Assembly (NCBI GenBank): GCA_022702195.1
Contig: JAKONB010000544.1
Coordinates: 1 to 12,382, forward strand
Length of the DNA stretch: 12,382 nucleotides
Origin: Beijerinckiaceae bacterium
Lineage (GTDB): Bacteria > Pseudomonadota > Alphaproteobacteria > Rhizobiales > Beijerinckiaceae
Direction of reading: 5' to 3'
Under the pieces are notes generated by a model that was not told the DNA's origin, made no database searches, and was given only the letters and a program-made list of their open reading frames with translations. Both the position numbers and the translations under genes were made by a program. Positions 1-7,044 of the stretch are shown here, piece by piece. The number at the start of each line of letters is the position of its first letter. The stretch's first letter is position 1.

Positions 1-1
1 C

Positions 2-337
2 GCCGCGCTGGTGGCGCCGTCGCCGAAAGAGACCACCCGCGCCCGTCCGGCCCCCCCCACGAGCACCAGCTTCGCCGCCCTGCCGCCCGAACCGCCGGCG
101 CGGGAGCTTCCCGCGGCCCGCAAGAAGCCCGCGCCGGTGGCGGCTGCTCGCGTCAAGCCGGCGCCCGCCCAGGTCGCCACCGCGTCGGCCGAGGCCCCGA
201 GCCGCGCCGCGCCGGAGCCGGAGGAGACCGAGGTGTTCGGCCTCAAGATGCCATCCCTGGCGCCCGCCGGCCGCAAGCTGGTCGAGGGCGTACAGGCGCT
301 CGGCGACGCGGTCCGGGACCTGCCGGGCAAGTTCTGA
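2..337 (+). CDS. Hypothetical Ala/Pro-rich protein, C-terminal part (5' end outside window)
   Basis: The reading frame is open from the first complete codon of the window (position 2) to a TGA at 335-337, so this is the C-terminal end of a longer protein whose start is upstream; the GTG at 11 is only an internal candidate. About 80 residues are a low-complexity, positively charged Ala/Pro/Lys/Arg-rich linker. They are followed by a short, more ordered tail (FGLKMPSLAPAG, then an amphipathic stretch around LVEGVQALGDAVRDLPGKF). Such linkers are common in secreted or envelope proteins of GC-rich alphaproteobacteria, but no catalytic domain is visible and I do not recognise the family. An uninterrupted run of eight C at 51-58 falls inside the linker. 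It is convergent with the LysR gene, 57 bp away. Confidence 0.6.
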   Translation, partial: AALVAPSPKETTRARPAPPTSTSFAALPPEPPARELPAARKKPAPVAAARVKPAPAQVATASAEAPSRAAPEPEETEVFGLKMPSLAPAGRKLVEGVQALGDAVRDLPGKF

Positions 338-394
338 TGACGGCTTCGGAAGTAATGGCCGACTTTCGGGGCCGGACGACGCTGTGGGCGCGCA

Positions 395-1285
395 TCATCG
401 CCGGCCGACCGCCCGCAGCAGGACGTCCCGCACATGGACCACGCGGGGGTGCCTGAGAGCGGCCTTGTTCCAGGCGAGGAAGAGGGCATTGTCCGGCCCC
501 GGCCTGGCAGTGGGCAATTCGACGAGGACGCCGCTCGTCAGCACCTCGGCGCAGAGATAATCCGGCAGCACCGTCCAGCCCGCTCCGGCGATCGCCATCC
601 CCATGAGGATGCGCAGGTCGGGCGCGGTCGCGACGGCCTGCATGTCGGCGGTCTTGCCGAAAGCCGCCTCGAAGAAGGGTCGGATCAGCGCGAGATCCGC
701 GTCGTAGGCGAGGCAGGGTAGGTCTGCGAGGAAGTCGGCCGAGATGACCCGTGCCTTCGTCCGCTCGGCGAGGGAGGGCGCGGCCACCAGCAGCAGCCGC
801 TCGCGTCCCAGTTCCGCGAAGCCCAGTTCCCTGGGCTCCGGCGTCGAGGCGGTGACGCCGAGATCGGCATGGCCTTCGGCCAGCGCGCGATAGATGCGTT
901 CGCGATTGCCAGTCTGAATGCGCAGGCGCGTCCCCCCGGCGATGAGCGGGGCGAGCGCCGGCGCGATCCGGGCGGAGAGATATTCGGCGGGTCCGGTCAG
1001 GTACACGGTGCCGGCCAGTTCGCCGGACCGGACCCGCGCCGCCGCCATCGTCGCTTCGAGACCGTCGAGATTGGCCGCAACCCGCTGGGCGAGATCGTCT
1101 GCCGCCGGGGTTGGCGAGACGCCGCGCGCCTGCCGTAGGAAGAGGGGTTTTCCGAGCATCGTCTCCAACGCCGCCAGATGGGCGGAGGCGGCCGGCTGGG
1201 TGATGCCGAGGCGCGCGGCGGCGCGGGTCAGCGATCCGGCCCGGTAGGTTTCGAGGAAGGTCCGCAGGAAGACCAGATCGTTCAT
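395..1285 (-). CDS. LysR-family transcriptional regulator
   Basis: A 296-residue protein, normal length for LysR-type regulators. The N-terminal winged helix-turn-helix is clear at residues about 1-60: the NDLVFLRTFLETYRAGSLTRAA stretch leads into the recognition helix ITQPAASAHLAALE, then the wing GKPLFLRQARGVSPT. Residues about 90-290 form the periplasmic-binding-like effector domain. The ATG at 1285 is chosen because it begins directly at the conserved first HTH helix; an upstream extension to 1507 in the same frame is not LysR-like and runs through a gene relic. The ribosome-binding site is weak. The gene is divergent from an MFS exporter at 1652, the usual arrangement in which the regulator controls its neighbour and itself. 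A repeated candidate operator overlaps its start codon. The effector is unknown. Confidence 0.93.
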   Translation of the reverse strand: MNDLVFLRTFLETYRAGSLTRAAARLGITQPAASAHLAALETMLGKPLFLRQARGVSPTPAADDLAQRVAANLDGLEATMAAARVRSGELAGTVYLTGPAEYLSARIAPALAPLIAGGTRLRIQTGNRERIYRALAEGHADLGVTASTPEPRELGFAELGRERLLLVAAPSLAERTKARVISADFLADLPCLAYDADLALIRPFFEAAFGKTADMQAVATAPDLRILMGMAIAGAGWTVLPDYLCAEVLTSGVLVELPTARPGPDNALFLAWNKAALRHPRVVHVRDVLLRAVGRR

Positions 1286-1334
1286 CGGGCCGATGAGCCA
1301 TAGGATATCCGATGACTGATAGCCCGACGGATGA
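1282..1334. promoter_or_regulatory. Candidate LysR operator: 19-bp-periodic CCGATGA repeats plus palindrome
   Basis: CCGATGA occurs at 1290-1296 and again at 1309-1315, and a one-mismatch copy (CGGATGA) sits at 1328-1334, all exactly 19 bp apart. The first two copies share the longer pattern CCGATGANNNATAG. In addition, TCATCGG at 1282-1288 forms a perfect 7+1+7 palindrome with the first copy (1282-1296), overlapping the LysR start codon. A further near-palindrome centred on GGATATCC lies at 1303-1310. LysR regulators bind as tetramers to paired sites in such divergent regions, so autoregulation and control of the rightward genes is a reasonable inference. Binding itself is not shown by the sequence. 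Confidence 0.5.
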
Positions 1335-1388
1335 TTTCTGTCGCCGGCTTCACCGGGGCAGGTTCCTGCGCGGACAGGGAGCCAGCCG

Positions 1389-1627
1389 ATGACGCAGCCA
1401 AGCCTTCCGACGATCGCGACCTCCGCCGCCGCCATAGGGAACCCGACCGAACCGACTGGGCTCTGGTCCTGCCGGAAACCCGCCTGGGCGAACGCGGTGC
1501 CGCGCATGAAGGCGCCGCCGACGCCCTGCCCCTCGCCATCGCCGAGGGACGATTCGTGACCGGGCAGAGCCCTTCCTCGTCGCAGATCACCGCCCAGCCG
1601 GTGATCGATCCGCGCGCCGCCCGCTGA
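1389..1627 (+). pseudogene. DJ-1/PfpI (type 1 glutamine amidotransferase-like) gene relic
   Basis: Two pieces of one family lie in two different plus-strand frames. From an ATG at 1389, with an AGGGAG ribosome-binding site seven bases upstream, the frame reads SLPTIATSAAAIGNPTEPTG then LW. This matches the first beta strand and following loop of Hsp31-like DJ-1/PfpI proteins, which typically read LTSxxxxGxxxxPTGxW. From about 1466 the next frame reads LPETRLGERGA... and EGRFVTGQSPSSS before a TGA at 1625. This resembles the family's C-terminal LExxLxERGA...DGxLITGQNPASS region with the same spacing. Roughly 140-150 central residues, including the nucleophilic cysteine elbow, are missing and the two ends are out of frame. 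Intact members are about 225 residues. The alignment is from memory, not a search. The gene once lay between the LysR regulator and the MFS gene. Confidence 0.62.
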
Positions 1628-1651
1628 CCGCGTTCCCGGAGGTCGAATCCC

Positions 1652-2854
1652 ATGGCCATATCATCAGGGCGGCCAATCCCGCCCGTCATCTACGTCTTCG
1701 CCCTCTCGGCCTTCGCGCTGGGCTTCACCGAATTTGTCACGATCGGCCTGGTGGCGGACATCGCCGCCGATCTGAAGGTGGATGTCGGCCGGGTGGGGGC
1801 GGCCGTCGCGGCCTACGCCATCGGGGCGACCCTCGGCGCGCCGATCCTGACGGCGCTCGCTGCGCCTTGGAGCCGCAAGCATCTCCTCATCGCGGCGATG
1901 CTGGTCTTCACCCTCGGCAACACCCTGGTCGGGCTGTCGGCCAGCCTCACGGCTCTGCTCGCCGCCCGCTTCGGATCGGGGCTGGGACACGGCGTCTTTC
2001 TCGCCGTCGCCTCCAGTGCCGCCACGCGGCTGGTGCCCCCGGAACGGGCCGGCAGCGCGGTCGCGGTGGTCTTCGGCGGCCTGACGCTGGCGCTCGCCTT
2101 CGGCGTCCCGCTCGGCACCTGGGCGGGCGGGATCTGGAGCTGGCAGGCGATCTTCATGGCCGTGGCCGCCTGCGGCGCGGTCGGCATCCTCGGCCTCGCC
2201 ACCCTGATGCCGAACATCCAGGACGGCGGTACCACGCGCGATGCCCTCCACAACCTGATGGCTTTGCTCGACCGGCGGCTGCTCGGCGCTGCACTCATTA
2301 CGGTGCTGGCCTATACCGGCTCGTTCTGCCTGTTCTCCTACATTGCGCCGCTGCTGATCCACGTCACCGGCATCGACCCCGGCCGGGTCGGCACGATGAT
2401 GCTGGTCTATGGGTCCGCCGCCGCGATCGGCAACGTCGTCGGTGGCCGGATGACCGATCGGCTCGGACCGGACCGGGCGGTGAGGATCGTGCTGATCGGG
2501 CTGGCGCTGGTGCTCGCCACAATCGGGCTCCTGGACCGCTCGATGCCCGCCATGGCGGTGCTGGTGGCGGCGCTCGGGGCGCTGACCTATGCGGCCGTCC
2601 CGGCCCTGCAGGCCCGGGTGATCGGCATCGCCGAACGCCAGGCGCCCAAGGCCCTCGCCGCCGCCGCCGGCCTGAACATCGCCGGCTTCAACGCCGGCAT
2701 CGCGCTGGGCGCGCTGATCGGCGGCGGGGTGATCGGCGCCTTCGGGCTGACGGCGACGGCACTCGTCGGTGCGGTGACGGCAAGCCTCGGCCTGGTGGCG
2801 CTTCGGATGCAGCGCCAGCGCTCGCATCGCTCTCGCGCCGATGCCGTGGGATGA
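1652..2854 (+). CDS. Major facilitator superfamily transporter, DHA1 drug/metabolite efflux type
   Basis: A 400-residue inner-membrane protein with about 12 hydrophobic segments, the normal MFS size. It starts at an ATG nine bases after GGAGG (1638-1642). Features typical of the AraJ/YdhP/NepI-like DHA1 group are visible. The first helix reads ALGFTEFVTIGLVADIAADL. The loop after helix 2 carries the basic PWSRKHLL (motif A-like). Helix 5 has the antiporter motif C equivalent GVPLGTWAGGIWSW. The C-terminal half begins near residue 210 and ends with a short charged tail. Proteins of this group use the proton gradient to export sugars, nucleosides or drugs; the substrate here cannot be told. The divergent LysR gene is its probable regulator. 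A decayed DJ-1/PfpI gene lies immediately upstream, so the promoter may sit beyond that relic. Confidence 0.92.
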   Translation: MAISSGRPIPPVIYVFALSAFALGFTEFVTIGLVADIAADLKVDVGRVGAAVAAYAIGATLGAPILTALAAPWSRKHLLIAAMLVFTLGNTLVGLSASLTALLAARFGSGLGHGVFLAVASSAATRLVPPERAGSAVAVVFGGLTLALAFGVPLGTWAGGIWSWQAIFMAVAACGAVGILGLATLMPNIQDGGTTRDALHNLMALLDRRLLGAALITVLAYTGSFCLFSYIAPLLIHVTGIDPGRVGTMMLVYGSAAAIGNVVGGRMTDRLGPDRAVRIVLIGLALVLATIGLLDRSMPAMAVLVAALGALTYAAVPALQARVIGIAERQAPKALAAAAGLNIAGFNAGIALGALIGGGVIGAFGLTATALVGAVTASLGLVALRMQRQRSHRSRADAVG

Positions 2855-2901
2855 GGCCAGGCGCCCGGCTACCGGCGCGGTCGTCCTCGGTCTCTTCGGA
2901 G

Positions 2902-2916
2902 GGCGGCCATGCCGCC
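2902..2916. terminator. Weak hairpin between convergent genes
   Basis: GGCGGC-CAT-GCCGCC forms a six-pair GC stem with a three-base loop in the 155-bp gap between the MFS stop and the glycosyltransferase stop. An alternative pairing uses CCTCGG at 2885-2890 with CCGAGG at 2915-2920. No run of T follows on either strand, so an intrinsic terminator is only a possibility suggested by position; in DNA this GC-rich such stems arise by chance. Confidence 0.25.
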
Positions 2917-3009
2917 GAGGAGGGGCCTGCCGGCGGAGCGAAGAGGGGCGGCTGGGGGCCATGCTGGCACCCCGGAGCGGATCGCTCAGGGCAATCCCTT
3001 CGGGCGCGG

Positions 3010-4155
3010 TCAGGCCGGGGTCGGGCGCACCACCTTGGGGCGGATGTCCATGGCGTTGCCGCGCCAGACGATGGCGCTCTGCATCCAGGCGCTCGCCCAC
3101 AGGGCCGGGATGACGGCGTCGCGCACCAGGAAGGCGAGCAGGAGGCGGGGCGAGCGGTGCCAGCCCGCCCGACGGGCCAGGGCCAGTTCGGCCCCGTACC
3201 AGAGCGCGGCGAGGCCGATCAGCGCCAGGGCGAGGGACGGGCTCGGCGCGCAGGCCAGGGCGAGGCCGAAGGGCAGGACCGGGCCGGTGCCGATCTCGGG
3301 GGCGAAGAACAGCGGGAAGGTCACCCGGCGCAGGCGCGCCCAGCGCAATTGGCGCGACCACACGTCCCGGAACGAGCGGCGGCCGAGCGGCTGCTCGAAC
3401 GGCGAGGCCACGAGATGGACCCGGGCGCCCGCCGCCCGCACCAGCTTGGTCGCCGCCGCATCCTCGGCGATCTCGGCAGCCAGGGCGCGGATGCCCCCGC
3501 GCGCTTCGAGGAACGGCTTGTGCCAGAGCATGCTCTTGCCCTGGGCGAAGCCGAGGCCCAGCGCCTCGCCGGCATATTGCCAGCGCGCCTGGAGGGTGTT
3601 GAGGAACGCGCATTCCAGCTCGGCCCCGAAATTGTGCGGGCGCGCACCGATGGGCGTCGAGCAGACGAGCCCCGTATCGGCGCGCCAGGGGGCCTGGAGC
3701 CGCTGCAGGTAGTCGGGCTGCATCAGCACGTTGGAATCGGCCAGCACCACCCAGTCGTGGCGGGCCGCCTCCCAGCCGCGCACGCAATTGTTGAGCTTCG
3801 GGTTGTCGCTGATCCGCTCGTCACCGACGATGAGGCGCGCCGGCACCTGCGGATGGGCCGCCATCAGGCGCTCCACCAGGGGGACGATGGGGTCGGTCCG
3901 GTCGGCCACGCAGAAGAGGATCTCGTAGGCGGGGTAATCCAGCCGGAAGCCGCGGGTCAGCATCTCCTCGCTGAAGGTCTCCAGGCCGCAGACCGGCCGT
4001 ACCAGGGAGATTGGCGCGCCCTGCGGAAAGATCGAGGCGCCGGGCCGGCGTCCGATCCGGCTCGCCGCCAGGGCGAGGCTCGCCACATTGAGCAGCGTCA
4101 GGACCGCGCATAGCGACAGGGCGAGGAGCGTGCCGGTCTCGGCATTGTCCAGCAT
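3010..4155 (-). CDS. hpnI: GT21 glycosyltransferase, HpnI / ceramide glucosyltransferase-like
   Basis: A membrane-associated GT-A glycosyltransferase of about 381 residues. Numbering from the ATG at 4155: an N-terminal membrane segment at about 8-31; Asp85 in CVADRTDP; Asp140 in ADSNVL; Asp232 in AEIAEDAAATK; the RQLRW motif at 268-272. These are the D, D, D, (Q/R)xxRW signature of family GT21. Two or three hydrophobic segments follow at about 292-365. HpnI adds N-acetylglucosamine to bacteriohopanetetrol; the same family includes ceramide glucosyltransferase, and the sequence alone does not settle which. The ATG at 4155 is preferred because GGAG lies nine bases upstream; a GTG at 4170 and an ATG at 4161 are alternatives. 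The usual partners HpnJ and HpnK are not beside it. It is divergent from the HDAC-family gene. Confidence 0.8.
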   Translation of the reverse strand: MLDNAETGTLLALSLCAVLTLLNVASLALAASRIGRRPGASIFPQGAPISLVRPVCGLETFSEEMLTRGFRLDYPAYEILFCVADRTDPIVPLVERLMAAHPQVPARLIVGDERISDNPKLNNCVRGWEAARHDWVVLADSNVLMQPDYLQRLQAPWRADTGLVCSTPIGARPHNFGAELECAFLNTLQARWQYAGEALGLGFAQGKSMLWHKPFLEARGGIRALAAEIAEDAAATKLVRAAGARVHLVASPFEQPLGRRSFRDVWSRQLRWARLRRVTFPLFFAPEIGTGPVLPFGLALACAPSPSLALALIGLAALWYGAELALARRAGWHRSPRLLLAFLVRDAVIPALWASAWMQSAIVWRGNAMDIRPKVVRPTPA

Positions 4156-4225
4156 CCGCATCGACTCCACACTTCGAAAGGGCCCGTCGCCCGCGATGTC
4201 ACGGGGCCTAACAGGCGTGCTGTTT

Positions 4226-4243
4226 CAGTCGTATGACAGTCGT
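4226..4243. promoter_or_regulatory. CAGTCGT direct repeat in divergent promoter region
   Basis: CAGTCGT occurs at 4226-4232 and 4237-4243, an 11-bp centre-to-centre spacing (about one helical turn), in the roughly 146-bp gap between the glycosyltransferase and the HDAC-family gene. A direct repeat on one face of the helix is a plausible protein-binding site. No regulator is encoded next to it and nothing else supports the call. Confidence 0.25.
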
Positions 4244-4301
4244 CGGGCCGCCCCGGCCCCGCCTGGACGACGTGTGATCCCGCGACGATGACGGACTTCC
4301 C

Positions 4302-5198
4302 GTGACGCCCCCCATCGTCTTCCACCCGGCCTACGAGGCGAGCCTTCCGCAGGGGCACCGCTTCCCCATGCGCAAATACGGGCGGCTGGCCGAGATCCTG
4401 ATCGCGCGCGGGCTGGCGCCGGAGGGGTTCGTGCGCCCCGAACCCGCCGATGCCGAGCTCCTCGCCGGGGTGCATGACCGCGCCTACGTGGAGTCCGTGC
4501 TGGCGCGGGCGGTGCCGGCCGCCACGGAACGGCTGATCGGCCTGCCGGTGGATGACGGCGTGGTCGCCCGTTCCCGCGCCTCGTGCGGGGGGACGCTGCT
4601 GGCCGCGCGCCTCGCCCTGGTTCAGGGGCTGGCCGGAAGCGCGGCGGGGGGCAGCCACCATGCGCGGCGCGAGACCGGGGCCGGCTTCTGCATCTTCAAC
4701 GACGTGGCCGTCGCGGCCCGCGCCCTCCAGCGCGAGGGCACGATCGGTCGCGCCCTGGTGATTGATTGCGACGTCCATCAGGGCGACGGCACCGCCGATT
4801 GCCTGGCCACCAATCCCGACCTGTTCACCCTGTCTCTGCACGCCGAGAAGAACTACCCGACCCACAAGATCGCCGGGGACCGCGACGTCGGCCTGCCCGA
4901 CGGCCTCGACGATGCCGGCTATCTCGACGTCCTGGCGGGCCATGTCGGCCCCCTGCTCGACGCGCTGGCCCCCGACCTCGTCTTCTACAATGCCGGCGTC
5001 GATCCGCATCGCGACGACCGGCTCGGCCGTCTCGCCCTCACCGATGCCGGGCTGGCCGCCCGCGAGCGCCTCGTGATCGGCGCGGCCAGGAGCCGGGGCA
5101 TCCCCCTCGTGGCGGTGATCGGCGGCGGCTATTCCGCCGACATCGACGCGCTCGCTGCCCGCCATGCCCTGGTCTTCGCGGCGATGGCGGCGGCGTGA
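4302..5198 (+). CDS. Histone deacetylase family zinc amidohydrolase (class IV/HDAC11-like)
   Basis: A 298-residue single-domain deacetylase, normal length for bacterial HDAC homologues. The active-site motifs are complete: His119-His120 in GGSHHA; GAGFCIFND at 126-134; DCDVHQGDG at 155-163, supplying zinc ligands Asp157 and His159; AGVDPHRDD at 231-239 with zinc ligand Asp234; and the transition-state tyrosine Tyr277 in GGGY. The spacing resembles class IV (HDAC11-like) enzymes. The family removes acyl groups from lysine side chains or polyamines; the bacterial substrate is not determinable here. The start is a GTG at 4302 with no good ribosome-binding site. A six-codon open frame (ATG 4288, reading MTDFP) ends at 4303-4305 and overlaps that start, which might couple translation. 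It is convergent with the TetR gene, only five bases apart. Confidence 0.93.
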   Translation: MTPPIVFHPAYEASLPQGHRFPMRKYGRLAEILIARGLAPEGFVRPEPADAELLAGVHDRAYVESVLARAVPAATERLIGLPVDDGVVARSRASCGGTLLAARLALVQGLAGSAAGGSHHARRETGAGFCIFNDVAVAARALQREGTIGRALVIDCDVHQGDGTADCLATNPDLFTLSLHAEKNYPTHKIAGDRDVGLPDGLDDAGYLDVLAGHVGPLLDALAPDLVFYNAGVDPHRDDRLGRLALTDAGLAARERLVIGAARSRGIPLVAVIGGGYSADIDALAARHALVFAAMAAA

Positions 5199-5203
5199 GC
5201 CCC

Positions 5204-5767
5204 TCAGGCGCCCGGCAGAGTTCGCGCCGCGCGCTCCAGTGCGTCGAAGGTCGAGTCCAGTTCGTCGTCCTCGAGGCTGTGGAAGCCCAGGGTGCGCGAC
5301 AGCATCAGGCCGAGGATCGCGAACAGCAGAACCCGGCCCTCGCCGGGGCTCTGGGCCACCGCCTCCATGGTGGCGAGCCGGCTCTTCAGGAAGGTGCCGA
5401 ATCCGGAGCAGATGTCCGGGCTCTCGGCGGTGGCCAGCAGGAGGGCGCGGGGGAAACCATCCTCCTCCGCGTAGGTCCGGCGCGCATGGGCGATCATCGC
5501 CAGCGGCACGGCGGCCGGGCCGGGCGATTGTTGCGCCTCCGCCGCCGCGATCTCCGCCTCCATCCGGGCGACCTTGCGATCCGCCAGGGCGGAGATCAGC
5601 GCGTCCTTCGAGGCGTAATGGTGCAGCACGCCCCCCTTGCTCAGGGAGGCTTCGGCGGCGACGGCATCGATGGTCAGAGTCCGGGTGCCCGAGCGCCGGA
5701 CCAGGCGCTCGGCGGCGTCCAGGATGATCTCGGGCCGGTCCTCCCGGCGTGTGCGTGCCTTGCTCAT
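5204..5767 (-). CDS. TetR-family transcriptional regulator of the RND operon
   Basis: A 187-residue TetR-type repressor. The N-terminal DNA-binding domain spans residues about 10-55, with TLTIDAVAAEASLSKGGVLH then HYASKDALI forming the helix-turn-helix and following helix; the remaining alpha-helical part is the ligand and dimer domain. The ATG at 5767 is preferred because GGGGGA lies seven bases upstream; a GTG at 5770 directly before it is the alternative. The gene is divergent from the two-adaptor RND operon with about 100 bp between start codons, and a palindrome in that gap is the likely operator. By analogy with AcrR, NalC and similar proteins it probably represses the pump until a toxic ligand binds. 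The inducer is unknown. Its 3' end nearly abuts the convergent HDAC-family gene. Confidence 0.93.
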   Translation of the reverse strand: MSKARTRREDRPEIILDAAERLVRRSGTRTLTIDAVAAEASLSKGGVLHHYASKDALISALADRKVARMEAEIAAAEAQQSPGPAAVPLAMIAHARRTYAEEDGFPRALLLATAESPDICSGFGTFLKSRLATMEAVAQSPGEGRVLLFAILGLMLSRTLGFHSLEDDELDSTFDALERAARTLPGA

Positions 5768-5797
5768 CACAATCCCCCGGACCGTCCCACCATAAAA

Positions 5798-5811
5798 ACC
5801 GTCTGGACGGT
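5798..5811. promoter_or_regulatory. Candidate TetR operator palindrome ACCGTCTGGACGGT
   Basis: Two perfect six-base arms, ACCGTC and GACGGT, are separated by TG and lie between the TetR start (5767) and the first adaptor start (5869). A further half-site ACCGTC lies 17 bp to the left at 5781-5786, inside the nine-base palindrome GGACCGTCC (5779-5787). TAAGAT at 5815-5820 could be a rightward -10 element, which would put the palindrome in the promoter spacer; that assignment is weak because no convincing -35 is seen. Position and symmetry fit a site repressed by a TetR dimer and controlling both directions. Confidence 0.65.
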
Positions 5812-5868
5812 CGGTAAGATGACAGATATGGATGTCGGCCGATAGGGACGGAATGGGGCGTTGGCGCC

Positions 5869-7044
5869 ATGGGCGGGGTGATCACCTTTCGGAGGAGCCG
5901 GGCGGAGCATCCGCCCTCTGCCGGGCCGGCGTTGATCGCGGTTCTGACCGCCCTGAGCCTGCTGGCTCCCGCCGGTCCCGCACCGGCCGCGGACGAATCG
6001 AACGCCCATCTCGCCCTGGTCCGGACGGCTTTGGCGCAGCGGAGCGCCATCGCCTCCGACCTGATCTTCACCGGCGACATCCAGGCCCAGTCCCAGGTCA
6101 ACGTCGCGTTCCGCACCAACGGCAAGATCGCCGCGCGCCTCGTCGAAGTGGGTGACCATGTCCGCGCCGATCAGGTGCTGGCCCGGCTCGATCCGCAGGA
6201 GCAGCGCGCCAACCTCGCCAATGCCCAGGCGGCGCTCACCTCGGCCGAGGCTCTGCTGACCCAGGCCAAGATCGCGTTCAAGCGACAGGAAACCCTGATG
6301 GCCAGCGGCTACACCACGCGGCCGAGCTTCGACGATGCCGAGCAGCAATTGCGCACCACCCAGGCCTCGGTGGATTCGGCCAAGGCGGCCCTCGGCACCG
6401 CCGAGGAGCAATTCTCCTATACCGACCTCAAGGCCGGGGTGAACGGCATCGTCCTGTCCCGCACCTTCGAGATCGGCCAGGTGGTCCAGGCCGGCCAGAC
6501 CGTGATGACCATGGCGGAGGACGGCCCGCGCGACGCGGTGTTCAACGTGTTCGAGGCGGTGCTGGCCAACCCGCCCAAGAGCAAGTCCGTGACCATCGTC
6601 CTGCAGGACGATCCGGCCGTGAGGACGGTGGGGGCGGTGCGGGAAATCTCCCCCAGCGTCGACGCCGCCTCCGGCACCGTGCGGGTCAAGGTCGGCCTCA
6701 AGGACACGCCCGCCGCCATGACCCTCGGGGCGGTGGTGATCGGCACCGGCACGTTCCAGCCGCGCGAGGCCATCGTCCTGCCCTGGTCGGCCCTCTACCG
6801 CTGGGAGAACGGCCCGGCGGTCTGGGTGCGCGATCCGGCCGACGGCACGGTGAAGCCCCGTCCGGTGACCATCGAGCGCTACGGACCCGACACCATCGCC
6901 CTGTCGGGGGGCGTCGCGCCGGGGGAAGAGGTGGTGATCGCCGGCATCCAGCTCCTGCGTCCCGGGCAGAAGGTGGCCGTCGCCCAGGTCGTCGACGCCC
7001 CCAAGATGGTCAATTCCGCCAAGACCGGCGAGGCCGTCCGATGA
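5869..7044 (+). CDS. RND efflux periplasmic adaptor (membrane fusion protein), first of two
   Basis: A 391-residue adaptor. The N terminus has basic residues, a hydrophobic core at about 21-33 and a likely signal-peptidase I site near APA|AD (residue 40), with no lipobox cysteine, so it is probably exported as a soluble or peripheral periplasmic protein. A lipoyl half-domain is at about 78-110 (VAFRTNGKIAARLVEVGDHV). The alpha-hairpin is at about 111-183, rich in Ala/Gln/Leu. The second lipoyl half is at about 186-217 (GVNGIVLSRTFEIGQVVQAG). The beta-barrel and membrane-proximal domains follow. It bridges the inner-membrane pump to an outer-membrane channel. Its ATGA stop/start overlap with the second adaptor shows translational coupling. 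The family order adaptor-adaptor-pump resembles triA. The ribosome-binding site is poor, so the exact start is less sure. Confidence 0.9.
   Translation: MGGVITFRRSRAEHPPSAGPALIAVLTALSLLAPAGPAPAADESNAHLALVRTALAQRSAIASDLIFTGDIQAQSQVNVAFRTNGKIAARLVEVGDHVRADQVLARLDPQEQRANLANAQAALTSAEALLTQAKIAFKRQETLMASGYTTRPSFDDAEQQLRTTQASVDSAKAALGTAEEQFSYTDLKAGVNGIVLSRTFEIGQVVQAGQTVMTMAEDGPRDAVFNVFEAVLANPPKSKSVTIVLQDDPAVRTVGAVREISPSVDAASGTVRVKVGLKDTPAAMTLGAVVIGTGTFQPREAIVLPWSALYRWENGPAVWVRDPADGTVKPRPVTIERYGPDTIALSGGVAPGEEVVIAGIQLLRPGQKVAVAQVVDAPKMVNSAKTGEAVR

Noticed and set aside
1286..1507. N-terminal extension of the LysR protein by 74 residues
   Set aside because: The extension precedes the canonical LysR start, has no homology to the family and runs antisense through the DJ-1/PfpI relic.
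1331..1627. Intact small gene of 98 codons upstream of the MFS gene
   Set aside because: Only its C-terminal half looks like a known protein, and the matching N-terminal half is in a different frame; a gene relic explains it better.
1664..3787. Minus-strand 707-codon open frame across the MFS gene and part of the glycosyltransferase
   Set aside because: It spans two convincing genes, has shadow-type composition and contains no domain.
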